A stretch of 28,282 nt of DNA from Candidatus Hydrogenedentota bacterium (lineage in GTDB: Bacteria > Hydrogenedentota > Hydrogenedentia > Hydrogenedentales > JAGMZX01), in contig JAKQEQ010000002.1 of assembly GCA_029556545.1 (NCBI GenBank), positions 1 to 28,282 of the forward strand, in the 5' to 3' direction. A model generated the notes under the pieces. The model was not told the origin of the DNA. It did not search any database and saw only the letters and a program-made list of their open reading frames with translations. Of this stretch, positions 1 through 7,521 are shown in pieces (the first letter of the stretch is position 1; every line of letters starts with the position of its first letter). A program made the translations under genes and the position numbers.

Positions 1-135
1 ACCGTCGAGCGCACCATTGGCTGGATTCAAAACTTCCGACGCCTGTGCATTCGCTGGGAAAAATCCACGCAACTTTTTCAAGGATACCTGCACCTCGGAT
101 GCGCCCTCTTGTTACTCAACCAGGTTTTGGGATAG
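1..135 (+). pseudogene. IS5-type transposase, C-terminal fragment
   Basis: Reading from base 1, the frame encodes 44 residues ending in TAG at 133-135. It opens with TVERTIGWIQNFRRL and continues with CIRWEK, then a helical tail ending LLLLNQVLG. The VER-T-x-W-x-x-NFRRL...R-x-E pattern is the conserved C-terminal end of IS5-family DDE transposases, containing the catalytic glutamate of the DDE triad. The rest of the gene lies outside the window, so whether the element is intact cannot be judged. IS5-group transposases normally stop very near the element end, so the IS boundary should lie a few tens of bases after 135. The family call is fairly secure and the subgroup is not. Confidence 0.75.
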
Positions 136-341
136 CTTCTATCCTGATTATCACGTTCCTCAAATTCGTCGTAAACATCGAGTTCAAGGAGCCGCTCGAT
201 TTGCTTTGGCTGGGCGCGGGCATCTTTCTGGTCGCGTTCGCTCTGGCGTTTCACACGAAGAAGAGCGCATTGAACTCCCGCAAGCGACGGCCCGTTCCCG
301 ATGCGGATGGGGACGACGCGGCGCGGACGCCTCGTCCGTAG
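126..341 (+). pseudogene. Possible remnant of a membrane protein next to the IS end
   Basis: In a different frame from the transposase, an open stretch of about 70 codons runs to a stop at 339-341. It holds two hydrophobic segments, one around IASILIITFLKFVV and one around LLWLGAGIFLVAFALAF, followed by a basic tail containing HTKK and RKRRP. No ATG or convincing ribosome binding site opens this frame after the transposase stop. It therefore reads like the 3' end of a gene whose front was displaced by the insertion sequence. I recognise no family. It could also be chance coding potential in GC-rich DNA. Confidence 0.3.
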
Positions 342-448
342 AATGACGGCGCACGCGGCATGCCGATGCCGGGGGGAGGTAGTCATAGGGCCATCGCTCT
401 TGGTAGACTCTCCCCGTTTGTTGCGCACTGGACTATGAGGAGGGTTAT

Positions 449-2047
449 ATGCCCGCGCGTTTATTGGCCGTCCTGACCCTGCTGTGTGTCCCCTGCATCG
501 GCGTGGCGACGCCGCTCGATGATTATGTGGCCGCGCCGGACGACACGTATCAATTCACCATCGAGAACGCGGTGCGCGGCGAGGGGCACGGCGTCGCGTA
601 CACGATATACCAGGTCAAGATGTACTCCCAGCGGTGGCGGACCATCGCCGAGGTGGACCGGCCGGTGTGGTGGCACTGGCTTCAAATCGTCGTGCCGGAC
701 ACCGTGACCAACGACGTGGCGCTGCTCGTTATCGAAGGCGGGAGCAATCGAGGCAATCCCGCGAACGTCGAGCCTTTCGCCGGCATACTCGCGGGCGCGA
801 CCGGCGCGGTGTTGGCCCTGCTCCAGCAAGTGCCGAACCAGCCGCTGCGGTTCTCCGACGAGTCCATCGATCGCAGGGAAGACGCGATTATCGCTTACAG
901 TTACGACAAGTTCCTCGATACGGGGGATCCCACGTGGCCCGTGCTGCTGCCCATGGTGAAGAGCGCCTTGCGCGCCATGGACACAGTCCAGGCTGTCCTG
1001 CGCGAGAAGAGCGTGAACGTCGAGCGCTTTGTCGTGGGCGGCGGATCGAAACGGGGCTGGACCACGTGGCTCACCGCCGCCGTGGATAAGCGGGTCATGG
1101 CGTGCGTGCCCATCGTTATTGACGTGCTGAACATGCGCGTGCAAATGGACCATCACCACAAAGCCTACGGAACGTACTCGGATGCGGTGCGGGACTACGT
1201 GGACATGAACGTCTTCGGCCGCTTCGGCACGCCGCGCGCCGAGGAACTGCTCAAGATTGTCGACCCCTATGAGTATCGCCAGCGCTTTACGATGCCGAAA
1301 TTCGTGATCAACGCCACCGGGGACGAGTTCTTCGTGCTGGATTCGTCGCGCTTCTACTACGACAGCCTGCCGGAACCCAAGGTGCTGCGGTACTTCCCTA
1401 ACTCGGGGCACGGCATCAACGCCGACATCTCCGCGGCCATGAGCCTGGTCCAGTTCTATAAGGCCGTCACGAAAGGTGAGCCGCTCCCGCGCGTCTCGTG
1501 GACTTTCGAGCCGGGAAACGCCATACGGGTGCAAACGGACGGATCGGAAGCGGCCGCCACGCTTTGGCAGGCCACAAATCCCAATGAGCGCGATTTTCGA
1601 TGGTATGACGGCAAGGGACCGCAGTGGACGTCCTCCGCCTTGCTGCCCATCGCCGAGCGCACCTACGAGGCGCGTGTCCCACGACCGGCCCAAGGGTGGA
1701 CAGCCTTCCTCGTCGAGTTGAGCTACCCGTCCGGCTTGGTGCTTTCGACCGAGGTCTACGTGGTGCCCGATTGCCTTCCGTACGACGACACCGACAGCGA
1801 TGGGGGCCTCAACCGCCACGATGATGACGATGACGGTGACGGCATTCGCGACACGAAGGACACGTACCCCTGCGATCGGGACAACAACGCCATCCCCGAT
1901 GCCTATGAGAACACCACGGTTGGCCGCCGAGTCGCGGTGGCCGCGCAGCCTGCGGCCAACCGATGGGCCGGCTTGATCGTGCTCGCGGGCATCCTCGGCG
2001 GGCTATTGCTCATTGCGGGCATGGTGCTGCGCCGACTCACGCGCTGA
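449..2047 (+). CDS. PhoPQ-activated pathogenicity-related family hydrolase with C-terminal anchor
   Basis: A 532-residue exported protein starting at ATG 449, with AGGAGG at 438-443. Residues 1-20 are a Sec signal peptide. The body matches the PhoPQ-related family (PqaA-like, alpha/beta-hydrolase fold). The nucleophile-elbow motif GGSKRGW lies near residue 200, an acidic residue in GDEFF near 292, and a histidine in NSGHGIN near 325. Near residue 450 there is an aspartate-rich stretch (DTDSDGG, DDDDDGDGIRD, DRDNNAIPD) like calcium-binding thrombospondin type-3 or dockerin-like repeats. A final hydrophobic helix and RRLTR follow, as in cell-surface anchoring tails. The fold and family are clear. 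The substrate is unknown. The gene converges on the next one with only 5 bp between stops. Confidence 0.88.
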   Translation: MPARLLAVLTLLCVPCIGVATPLDDYVAAPDDTYQFTIENAVRGEGHGVAYTIYQVKMYSQRWRTIAEVDRPVWWHWLQIVVPDTVTNDVALLVIEGGSNRGNPANVEPFAGILAGATGAVLALLQQVPNQPLRFSDESIDRREDAIIAYSYDKFLDTGDPTWPVLLPMVKSALRAMDTVQAVLREKSVNVERFVVGGGSKRGWTTWLTAAVDKRVMACVPIVIDVLNMRVQMDHHHKAYGTYSDAVRDYVDMNVFGRFGTPRAEELLKIVDPYEYRQRFTMPKFVINATGDEFFVLDSSRFYYDSLPEPKVLRYFPNSGHGINADISAAMSLVQFYKAVTKGEPLPRVSWTFEPGNAIRVQTDGSEAAATLWQATNPNERDFRWYDGKGPQWTSSALLPIAERTYEARVPRPAQGWTAFLVELSYPSGLVLSTEVYVVPDCLPYDDTDSDGGLNRHDDDDDGDGIRDTKDTYPCDRDNNAIPDAYENTTVGRRVAVAAQPAANRWAGLIVLAGILGGLLLIAGMVLRRLTR

Positions 2048-2052
2048 GACTC

Positions 2053-3252
2053 TCACCATGCGTACTGGGGGACTTTCATCAGTTCGCCGTCTTTCAACGC
2101 CGATGCATGCGCCACGATGCCCGGGACCGTCATGTTGATCGACCACACAACGTCAATGAGCGGCTTGCGTTCTTCGAGGATCGAGGTGACGAACTCCTCA
2201 CAGAGGTAGCCGTGCGAGCCGCCGTGGCCGCCGGCGGCGACGCCTGGGGGCAACGGGGGCTTCGCAAGGTCGAGGGCCGACACGTCGGCGACGCCTTCGT
2301 ATTGCATGCCGAGCATCGAGCCCTGCTCGCCTCGGACGCGCCCCATCTCGCCGCCGTGGCCCGGCGTGTCCTTGCTCATGGTCATGCGGGACATGCCGCC
2401 CTCACTCGTGCGCAGGAGGGCGACCTCGGTCCCGAAATGGTTCTTGTACGAGTTATTCTCGGGTTGGAGGTGGAGAATCTTGCTGGGCATACCAAGACAG
2501 GACACCTCCGTGAAGCTGCCCCCGGCGACGCACACGTAGTAGGCCGTCGAGTGGGTGGGATACCACAAGGGCGGACAGCCGATGCGCCAGCCCTTGTAGG
2601 AATCGAGGGGCTTGTCTTTGTAATGGTAATATTCGCCCTCGCTGTACACCAGCTTGCCGAAGCCGCCCGCGTTGTAGATTTGCCGCATGGCGTAGCAATC
2701 ATTGTGGTACGCGCTGGTCTCGAACATCATGTAGTTGAGCCCTGACGACTTGACCGCCCCGAAGAGCCTGTCCGCGTCTTCGAGAGACCCGAACACGGCG
2801 GGCACGGCCACGGCCACGTGCTTGCCGTGTTCGAGAACGTCGATACAATGGCGGCAATGGCTCGGCGCGTCGGTGGCGACGAAGACCGCCTCGATCGCCG
2901 GGTCCTTCACCAGTTCTTCGAGGGAGGGATAAGTCTTCTCGCATCGGGTGACCCGCGCGAGTTCGGCGCAACGGTCGGGGAAAAGGTCGCTGACGGCGAC
3001 CACCTCGACATTAGGATGGTCCTGGAATCCGAAGGCGGCGCTGAATTTGCACAGGCCGTAGCCCACGAGGCCGACCCGAACCTTGCGGTCGGACACGGGC
3101 GTCCAGGCTCGGTCGGATGCGGTATTGCTGGCGGTGTCTTCAAAGCCTTGAATGGGCTTTTCCGCGGCGTTCGCTTGGGTTGCAAGGGTGAGCAGCCCCG
3201 CGCCGAGGGCCGTGTCTTTGATGAAGGTTCTGCGGGATAGGGGTTGTCTCAT
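2053..3252 (-). CDS. Tat-exported Gfo/Idh/MocA-family oxidoreductase (possibly GH109-like)
   Basis: A 399-residue protein. The N-terminus has a twin-arginine signal (SRRTFIKD followed by a hydrophobic stretch and AQANA), so it is probably exported folded with NAD(P) bound. The Rossmann motif is at VRVGLVGYG (about residue 58). The usual Gfo/Idh/MocA EKP motif is replaced by AVP in GKHVAVAVPAV, losing the lysine. The tail contains YPTHSTAY and a YHYKD segment, reminiscent of the NAD-dependent GH109 glycosidases and relatives, in which the EKP site is also altered. AAGGAG precedes the ATG by 8 nt. It lies 72 bp downstream of eda on the same strand, so the two may be cotranscribed. Family is secure; whether it is a dehydrogenase or glycosidase is open. 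Confidence 0.85.
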   Translation of the reverse strand: MRQPLSRRTFIKDTALGAGLLTLATQANAAEKPIQGFEDTASNTASDRAWTPVSDRKVRVGLVGYGLCKFSAAFGFQDHPNVEVVAVSDLFPDRCAELARVTRCEKTYPSLEELVKDPAIEAVFVATDAPSHCRHCIDVLEHGKHVAVAVPAVFGSLEDADRLFGAVKSSGLNYMMFETSAYHNDCYAMRQIYNAGGFGKLVYSEGEYYHYKDKPLDSYKGWRIGCPPLWYPTHSTAYYVCVAGGSFTEVSCLGMPSKILHLQPENNSYKNHFGTEVALLRTSEGGMSRMTMSKDTPGHGGEMGRVRGEQGSMLGMQYEGVADVSALDLAKPPLPPGVAAGGHGGSHGYLCEEFVTSILEERKPLIDVVWSINMTVPGIVAHASALKDGELMKVPQYAW

Positions 3253-3324
3253 GGCGAGGACTCCTTCTCTGTAAGCCGATCCATATTGTCTATATCGTCC
3301 ACCGCGCGTGGAAGGCCCCGTCGT

Positions 3325-3978
3325 TCAGCCCTGCCGCGCGGCCTTGAGCGCGTCCGCGAATCGCCGCGCGTTCTCGGTCAGGCCCTTGAAGTCCCGGTTG
3401 ACAACGAGCTTCTTGCTGACGAGATTGCCGCCGACGCCGAGGGCCATCGCGCCGGCCGCGATGAAATCCTTGACATTGTCCACGTTCACGCCGCCCGTCG
3501 GCACCAGCGGTATCTGCGGGATCGGCGCACGGACCGCCTTAATGTATTCGGGGCCGCCGACACTTGACGGGAAGACCTTGATGAGATCGCCGCCGTGCTG
3601 CCATGCATTCACGATCTCGGTGGGTGTGAACGCGCCGGGCAAAGCAGGCTTTCCGTAGCGGTGCGCGGTGCGGATGATCGGATCGGAGGTGATGGGGGAG
3701 ACGACGTACTCCGCGCCGGCCATAATTGCGAGCCGGCACGTCTCGGTATCGAGCACGCTGCCGACACCGATGAGCACGTCCGCGCCTGCGAGCTTTTCCG
3801 AGGCCGTCTCGATACAGGCGAGCGCGCCGGGCGTCGTCATCGTGACCTCGATGCAATTCACGCCGCCCTCGGCCACGGCCTCGACGACACGCACCAGGTC
3901 GTCCCCGCCCGTGTCCGCCCGCACGATGGCGATGATGCCGTGTTCCACCAGGTAGTTGAGAATTTTGAGCTTGTCCAT
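3325..3978 (-). CDS. eda: 2-dehydro-3-deoxy-phosphogluconate (KDPG/KHG) aldolase
   Basis: A 217-residue class I aldolase of normal family length. It cleaves KDPG (or 4-hydroxy-2-oxoglutarate) to pyruvate plus an aldehyde, in the Entner-Doudoroff and uronate pathways. The general-base glutamate is in CIEVTMTTPGA near residue 41. The Schiff-base lysine is in DLIKVFPSS near residue 136, preceded by the substrate loop PGAFTPTEI. The phosphate-binding GGVN segment follows near residue 163. The gene is transcribed toward the Gfo/Idh/MocA gene 72 bp downstream, suggesting a small sugar-acid catabolic unit. It is divergent from the PIG-L gene, with 130 bp between them. A weak GGAG lies 12 nt before the ATG. 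This is a confident call. Confidence 0.93.
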   Translation of the reverse strand: MDKLKILNYLVEHGIIAIVRADTGGDDLVRVVEAVAEGGVNCIEVTMTTPGALACIETASEKLAGADVLIGVGSVLDTETCRLAIMAGAEYVVSPITSDPIIRTAHRYGKPALPGAFTPTEIVNAWQHGGDLIKVFPSSVGGPEYIKAVRAPIPQIPLVPTGGVNVDNVKDFIAAGAMALGVGGNLVSKKLVVNRDFKGLTENARRFADALKAARQG

Positions 3979-4013
3979 GAGTCGTTGTTACTCCCCGTTA
4001 CGCATTACCCCGT

Positions 4014-4046
4014 TCCCTCTCCTCGAGGGAGAGGGCAGGGTGAGGG
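4014..4046. repeat. Recurrent palindromic intergenic repeat
   Basis: The arms CCCTCTC (4015-4021) and GAGAGGG (4029-4035) flank a short loop and are followed by CAGGGTGAGGG. In reverse translation it reads LTLPSPSRRG, a signature of a dispersed intergenic palindrome I recall from many bacterial genomes. It sits between two divergent genes, so it is not a terminator for either. Confidence 0.5.
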
Positions 4047-4092
4047 CTTCCTGTTCATGAATCATCACCCAAAGGTCTCCACCGCGCGGCCA

Positions 4093-4101
4093 TGCTATAC
4101 T
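4093..4101 (+). promoter_or_regulatory. Extended -10 promoter, probably giving a leaderless mRNA
   Basis: TGCTATACT is an extended -10 element (TGn plus TATACT). The -10 ends seven bases before the ATG at 4109, so transcription would begin at or next to the A of the start codon. No Shine-Dalgarno sequence precedes this ATG. The identical nonamer occurs upstream of the BLUF gene on the other strand. Confidence 0.5.
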
Positions 4102-4108
4102 ACGCCGC

Positions 4109-6415
4109 ATGCGGAAATCGACTTGTCTTGTGCTTCTGGGCTTCTTCGCGTTTGCGCCCTTCAGTCCCGGCCAAGACCTCAGCGAAACGGCGTTTCGCCA
4201 GGCGTTGCTCGACCTCGGCAACAATCTGCGGCTCCTGTGCGTGGCCGCGCACCCGGACGACGAGGATGGGGCTACGCTGGCGCTGCACCGCTACAAGTAT
4301 GGGGTCAAGACCTATGCCCTCATCGCAACGCGCGGCGAGGGCGGCCAGAATGAAATCGGCCCGGAACTCTATGAGGACCTCGCCGCCCTTCGCACGCGCG
4401 AGATGCAGGCCGCCGCCGCCATCACGGGCGCGGAACTCCGCTTCCTCGACCTCCCTGACTTCGGATACTCGAAGACCATCGAGGAAACGCACGCAATCTG
4501 GGGCGAAACCGAGACGCTGCGGCGCGTGGTCCGCAAGATCCGCGAGATTCGGCCCCACGTCATCATCACGCACCACGGCCGCGAGAAAGACCACGGTCAT
4601 CATCAAGCCATTGGCAAAGCGGTCATCGACGGTTTCGACCTTGCCGGAGACGCGACGGCGTTTCCCGAGCAATTCGCGGAGGGACTCGAGACGTGGCGGC
4701 CGTCGCGCCTCTATATACGCGCGTGGACGCCGGGACCCGACTCCGTAACGCTCGATCTCGCGAAACTCGAATCGTTGCGCGGCATGACCTATGCCGAAAT
4801 TACGGCGAAGGCCCTCGAAGCGCACGCTTCACAAGGGATGAGCTTCTTTATCGAGCGCTACCTGTCCGGCCGCCCGAAGGCGCATTATGACCTCGTGAGA
4901 CAGGTCAGGGACGCGGCGACGGGCAATGAGGATGTCGCCGGGCCGCTGTTTGCCGGGCTCCCCGCCGGGGTGCACCCCGCGCACCGACGTCTTGCCGAGT
5001 CGCGCGCGAGTCGCCCCGAGGCGCTGGACGCACTCCTGCCGCTGGTCGCGTCGGATTCCGACGAGACATTCGCGAAAAAGGCGGCTCGCGCGGCAGTCTG
5101 CGCGGCGGAACTGCGCATCGAGGCCCACGCGGAAGACCCGGTCGTAATTCCTGGACAGGCAGTGCGTATTCAGGCGGACCTACGGGACTTCGGACGGCAC
5201 GACGCCACTTCCGTTACGTTCGCGTGTGCGTGGGGCGGTGCGGAGGAAATACCCGATCCGTTCACGGTTTCCGTGCAGGAGGGCGCCGCCGCCTGGGAGT
5301 GCATGCTTTCGACGCCCCGCGATATGGGGACGGGTGAAGCCGAAGCGCGCGTCGTTGCGCATGTCATGTGCGCCGGCGGGGCGGTTCCGATGGAAAGCAC
5401 CGTCCGCGTCGAGGTAGCTCCAGCGACGCGCATCGAATTCGCGGGCGCGCCGTATCTGGCGCGGAAGGACGGCGACCGGGTCGTTCGCTGCGACCTCCTC
5501 TGCACGAACCATGCGTCGGCGGCCCGCGAGGACGTGGTGCGTATCGAGGCGCCCGAGGGTTGGTCCGCCGACGTTGCCGAGCATCCGCTGCGTTTCGATC
5601 ACGAGGACCAACAATGGGCGTTCACTGTAACGCTGCGCCTCCCGGAATCGGTCGCGGAGGGCGTCTACGAGGTGCGCGCCCGCGCGCGGGACGGCGTGGA
5701 TGCGGTCGCGGCGCGGGTGTCCGTCGTTGACGTGGCCCTCCCGAAAACGCGCGGGATCGGCCTGATCGAGAATCGTGGCACGGGCGTCTCGCCCGTGTCT
5801 CAACATGGGCAGGATGCCCATGCCACTCCCGATGTGACGCTGCGCGCAACGCTCGAACGGCTCGGGCTGCCCTACACGCTGATCACGCGCCGGGACTTCC
5901 ATCCCGAAACCCTCGACCGGTACGACACGATCATCGTCGACATGCGCGCCTACCAATACAGGCCGGACCTGATTGCGAACAACAATGCAGTGCTCGAATA
6001 CGTCCGGCGCGGCGGGGCGCTGATCGTGATGTACCAGAAGACCTTCGAATGGCGGCCCACGTTCTCGCCCTATCCGATTCACGTGTCCCGCAACCGTGTC
6101 ACCCGCGAAGACGCGCCCATAACGCATCTAGCGCCCGAGCATCCGTTATTTCACGCGCCGAACGCCATTCGTCCCGATGACTGGGACGGTTGGGTCCACG
6201 AGCGCGGCTTGTATTTCCCGGACCGCTGGGACGCCGCCTATACGCCGCTCATCGCGTGCAGCGACCCGGAGGAGGATATCCCGCCAGGAAGTTGCCTCGT
6301 CGCGCGCCACGGCGACGGCCTTTATGTCTATACCGCCCTCGCGTGGTATCGCCAGCTTCGCGAACTGCACCCCGGCGCGCTGTGCCTCTTCGCAAATCTC
6401 CTTGCCCTGCGATAA
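4109..6415 (+). CDS. Secreted PIG-L/LmbE-family deacetylase with C-terminal beta and GATase-like domains
   Basis: A 768-residue protein with a Sec signal peptide (residues 1-22). The PIG-L N-acetylglucosaminyl deacetylase domain follows. Its zinc/catalytic motif AHPDD is at 47-51, RGEGGQNE is near 75, and a second metal motif (HHG...HGHHQ) is near 155-165. Residues about 330-550 look like beta-sandwich modules. The last 190 residues resemble the ThuA/GATase-like trehalose-utilisation fold (YDTIIVDMRAY, YVRRGGALIVMYQ). Such multidomain PIG-L proteins probably deacetylate N-acetylated sugars outside the cytoplasm; the substrate is unknown. A palindromic repeat is inserted in frame between the last two domains. 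A second PIG-L gene follows 151 bp downstream. Confidence 0.85.
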   Translation: MRKSTCLVLLGFFAFAPFSPGQDLSETAFRQALLDLGNNLRLLCVAAHPDDEDGATLALHRYKYGVKTYALIATRGEGGQNEIGPELYEDLAALRTREMQAAAAITGAELRFLDLPDFGYSKTIEETHAIWGETETLRRVVRKIREIRPHVIITHHGREKDHGHHQAIGKAVIDGFDLAGDATAFPEQFAEGLETWRPSRLYIRAWTPGPDSVTLDLAKLESLRGMTYAEITAKALEAHASQGMSFFIERYLSGRPKAHYDLVRQVRDAATGNEDVAGPLFAGLPAGVHPAHRRLAESRASRPEALDALLPLVASDSDETFAKKAARAAVCAAELRIEAHAEDPVVIPGQAVRIQADLRDFGRHDATSVTFACAWGGAEEIPDPFTVSVQEGAAAWECMLSTPRDMGTGEAEARVVAHVMCAGGAVPMESTVRVEVAPATRIEFAGAPYLARKDGDRVVRCDLLCTNHASAAREDVVRIEAPEGWSADVAEHPLRFDHEDQQWAFTVTLRLPESVAEGVYEVRARARDGVDAVAARVSVVDVALPKTRGIGLIENRGTGVSPVSQHGQDAHATPDVTLRATLERLGLPYTLITRRDFHPETLDRYDTIIVDMRAYQYRPDLIANNNAVLEYVRRGGALIVMYQKTFEWRPTFSPYPIHVSRNRVTREDAPITHLAPEHPLFHAPNAIRPDDWDGWVHERGLYFPDRWDAAYTPLIACSDPEEDIPPGSCLVARHGDGLYVYTALAWYRQLRELHPGALCLFANLLALR
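5776..5826 (+). repeat. Double-hairpin palindromic element inserted in frame in the PIG-L gene
   Basis: Two hairpins lie side by side: CACGGGCG/CGCCCGTG (5779-5786 and 5790-5797) and CATGGGCA/TGCCCATG (5804-5811 and 5815-5822). Outer arms TGGCA (5776-5780) and TGCCA (5821-5825) can also pair. The element is 51 bp and encodes GTGVSPVSQHGQDAHAT without a stop. I recall this peptide string, and its reverse reading GMGILPM...HGRDARAT, recurring in unrelated proteins of planctomycete-like genomes, as expected of a mobile palindrome. Confidence 0.75.
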
Positions 6416-6421
6416 CGGCCT

Positions 6422-6430
6422 TGCTATGCT
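6422..6430 (+). promoter_or_regulatory. Candidate extended -10 upstream of the second PIG-L gene
   Basis: TGCTATGCT differs in one base from the TGCTATACT element at 4093 and lies just after the upstream gene's stop. It would give a leader of about 130 nt before the ATG at 6567. There is no clear -35. Confidence 0.3.
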
Positions 6431-6487
6431 GAAGGCGGTTGTTTGCAGACTTGGCAACGGGTACGCGGGCCACGACTGGATCTCGAA

Positions 6488-6523
6488 CTCGTGCTCGTGC
6501 TCGTACTCGTAATCGTACTCGCT
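6488..6523 (+). repeat. Hexamer tandem repeat (CTCGTG/CTCGTA)n
   Basis: Six consecutive 6-bp units, CTCGTG twice then CTCGTA-type units with two substitutions in the last ones. The repeat lies in the intergenic region before the second PIG-L gene. On the reverse strand it reads as alternating acidic and tyrosine codons. It is a low-complexity array with no evident coding role. Confidence 0.6.
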
Positions 6524-6566
6524 GCTCCGGTCCCGATCCGGCGGCACACAACGCGGAAGAAAAGGC

Positions 6567-7382
6567 ATGTCGAAACCCCTTGCGCTCGCGATAAGCGCGC
6601 ATCCCGACGATATCGAGTTCATGATGGCGGGCACAATGCTCTTGTTGAAGCAGGCCGGCTATGAACTGCACATGATGAACATCGCGAACGGCTCGTGCGG
6701 CACGGCGACCCACACGCGCGAGGCGATCGTCGCGCGACGGCTCGAAGAGGCCCGTGCCGCCGCGCGAACGCTCGGCGCCCACCTCCACGATCCGATCGCG
6801 GACGATCTGGAAATCGTCTATACAAGACCGCTGCTGAAACAGGTCTGCGCCGTGGTGCGCGATGTGCGGCCAACCCTTATGCTCGTTCCCTCGCCCCAGG
6901 ACTACATGGAAGACCATATCTGCGCCTGCCGGATCGCCGTTAGCGCCGCCTTTTTCCGCGGCATGCGCAACTTCTCCACCACGCCGCCCCGTGAACCGAT
7001 CAGCGAGGAAGTGACGCTCTACCACGCCCTGCCCTACGGCCTGACCGACGGCCTGCGACGCGTGATCAAGCCGGGCCAGTACGTGAATATCACGCCGGTG
7101 CTCGCGTGCAAGCGCGAGGCGCTTGCCTGCCACCGAAGCCAGAAGGAGTGGCTCGATACCAGCCAGGGATTGGACAGCTATCTCCACGCGATGGAGGACA
7201 TGGCGCGCACGGTGGGCGCGTGGTCCGTCGTTTTCGAGTACGCCGAGGGGTGGCGGCGCCATGCCCACCTGGGCTTCTGCGCTGAAGGCGCCGATCCGCT
7301 GACCGAGGCGCTGGGCGACAAGTGTATCGTTTCGGAGGAATACGAACGGGCGGTGAAGGCAGGCCGGTTGCTTGAGGAGTGA
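6567..7382 (+). CDS. PIG-L/LmbE-family deacetylase, single domain
   Basis: A 271-residue cytoplasmic protein without a signal peptide, preceded by GGAAGAAAAGG. It has the PIG-L/LmbE fold signature. SAHPDDIEF at residues 10-18 supplies the metal-binding His/Asp and the catalytic Asp. The third metal histidine is expected in DYMEDH near 113-118. The family includes BshB (bacillithiol biosynthesis), MshB (mycothiol) and N-acetyl-sugar deacetylases. The length and the NGSCGTATHTREAI segment fit the general deacetylase group. I cannot assign it to a thiol pathway because no glycosyltransferase or ligase partner lies nearby. It follows a secreted PIG-L gene on the same strand, so the two may act successively on one glycan. 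Confidence 0.85.
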   Translation: MSKPLALAISAHPDDIEFMMAGTMLLLKQAGYELHMMNIANGSCGTATHTREAIVARRLEEARAAARTLGAHLHDPIADDLEIVYTRPLLKQVCAVVRDVRPTLMLVPSPQDYMEDHICACRIAVSAAFFRGMRNFSTTPPREPISEEVTLYHALPYGLTDGLRRVIKPGQYVNITPVLACKREALACHRSQKEWLDTSQGLDSYLHAMEDMARTVGAWSVVFEYAEGWRRHAHLGFCAEGADPLTEALGDKCIVSEEYERAVKAGRLLEE

Positions 7383-7400
7383 CGCGATTGCGGCCGTGAA

Positions 7401-7417
7401 TGTTCCAATATGGAACA
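7401..7417. promoter_or_regulatory. Perfect 17-bp palindrome, operator candidate
   Basis: TGTTCCA (7401-7407), the 3-base spacer ATA, then TGGAACA (7411-7417) form a perfect 7-3-7 inverted repeat. It lies 18 bp after the PIG-L stop and about 105 bp before the sigma-factor start, a typical operator position. The GTTCC/GGAAC half-sites resemble those bound by several helix-turn-helix dimers. No cognate regulator is visible. Confidence 0.45.
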
Positions 7418-7521
7418 TAACGCGATCGACGTCGCGGATAAGGCCACAATAGAAGTGCATACGGCGAGGCACATATGATGACGCCTTGGGATACATGCCC
7501 GAGGCCGGGGAAGGAGCGCCG

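Noticed and set aside
461-1819. Long minus-strand open frame of 452 codons
   Set aside because: It is antisense to the PhoPQ-related gene, arginine/histidine-rich, without family features: a GC-rich shadow.
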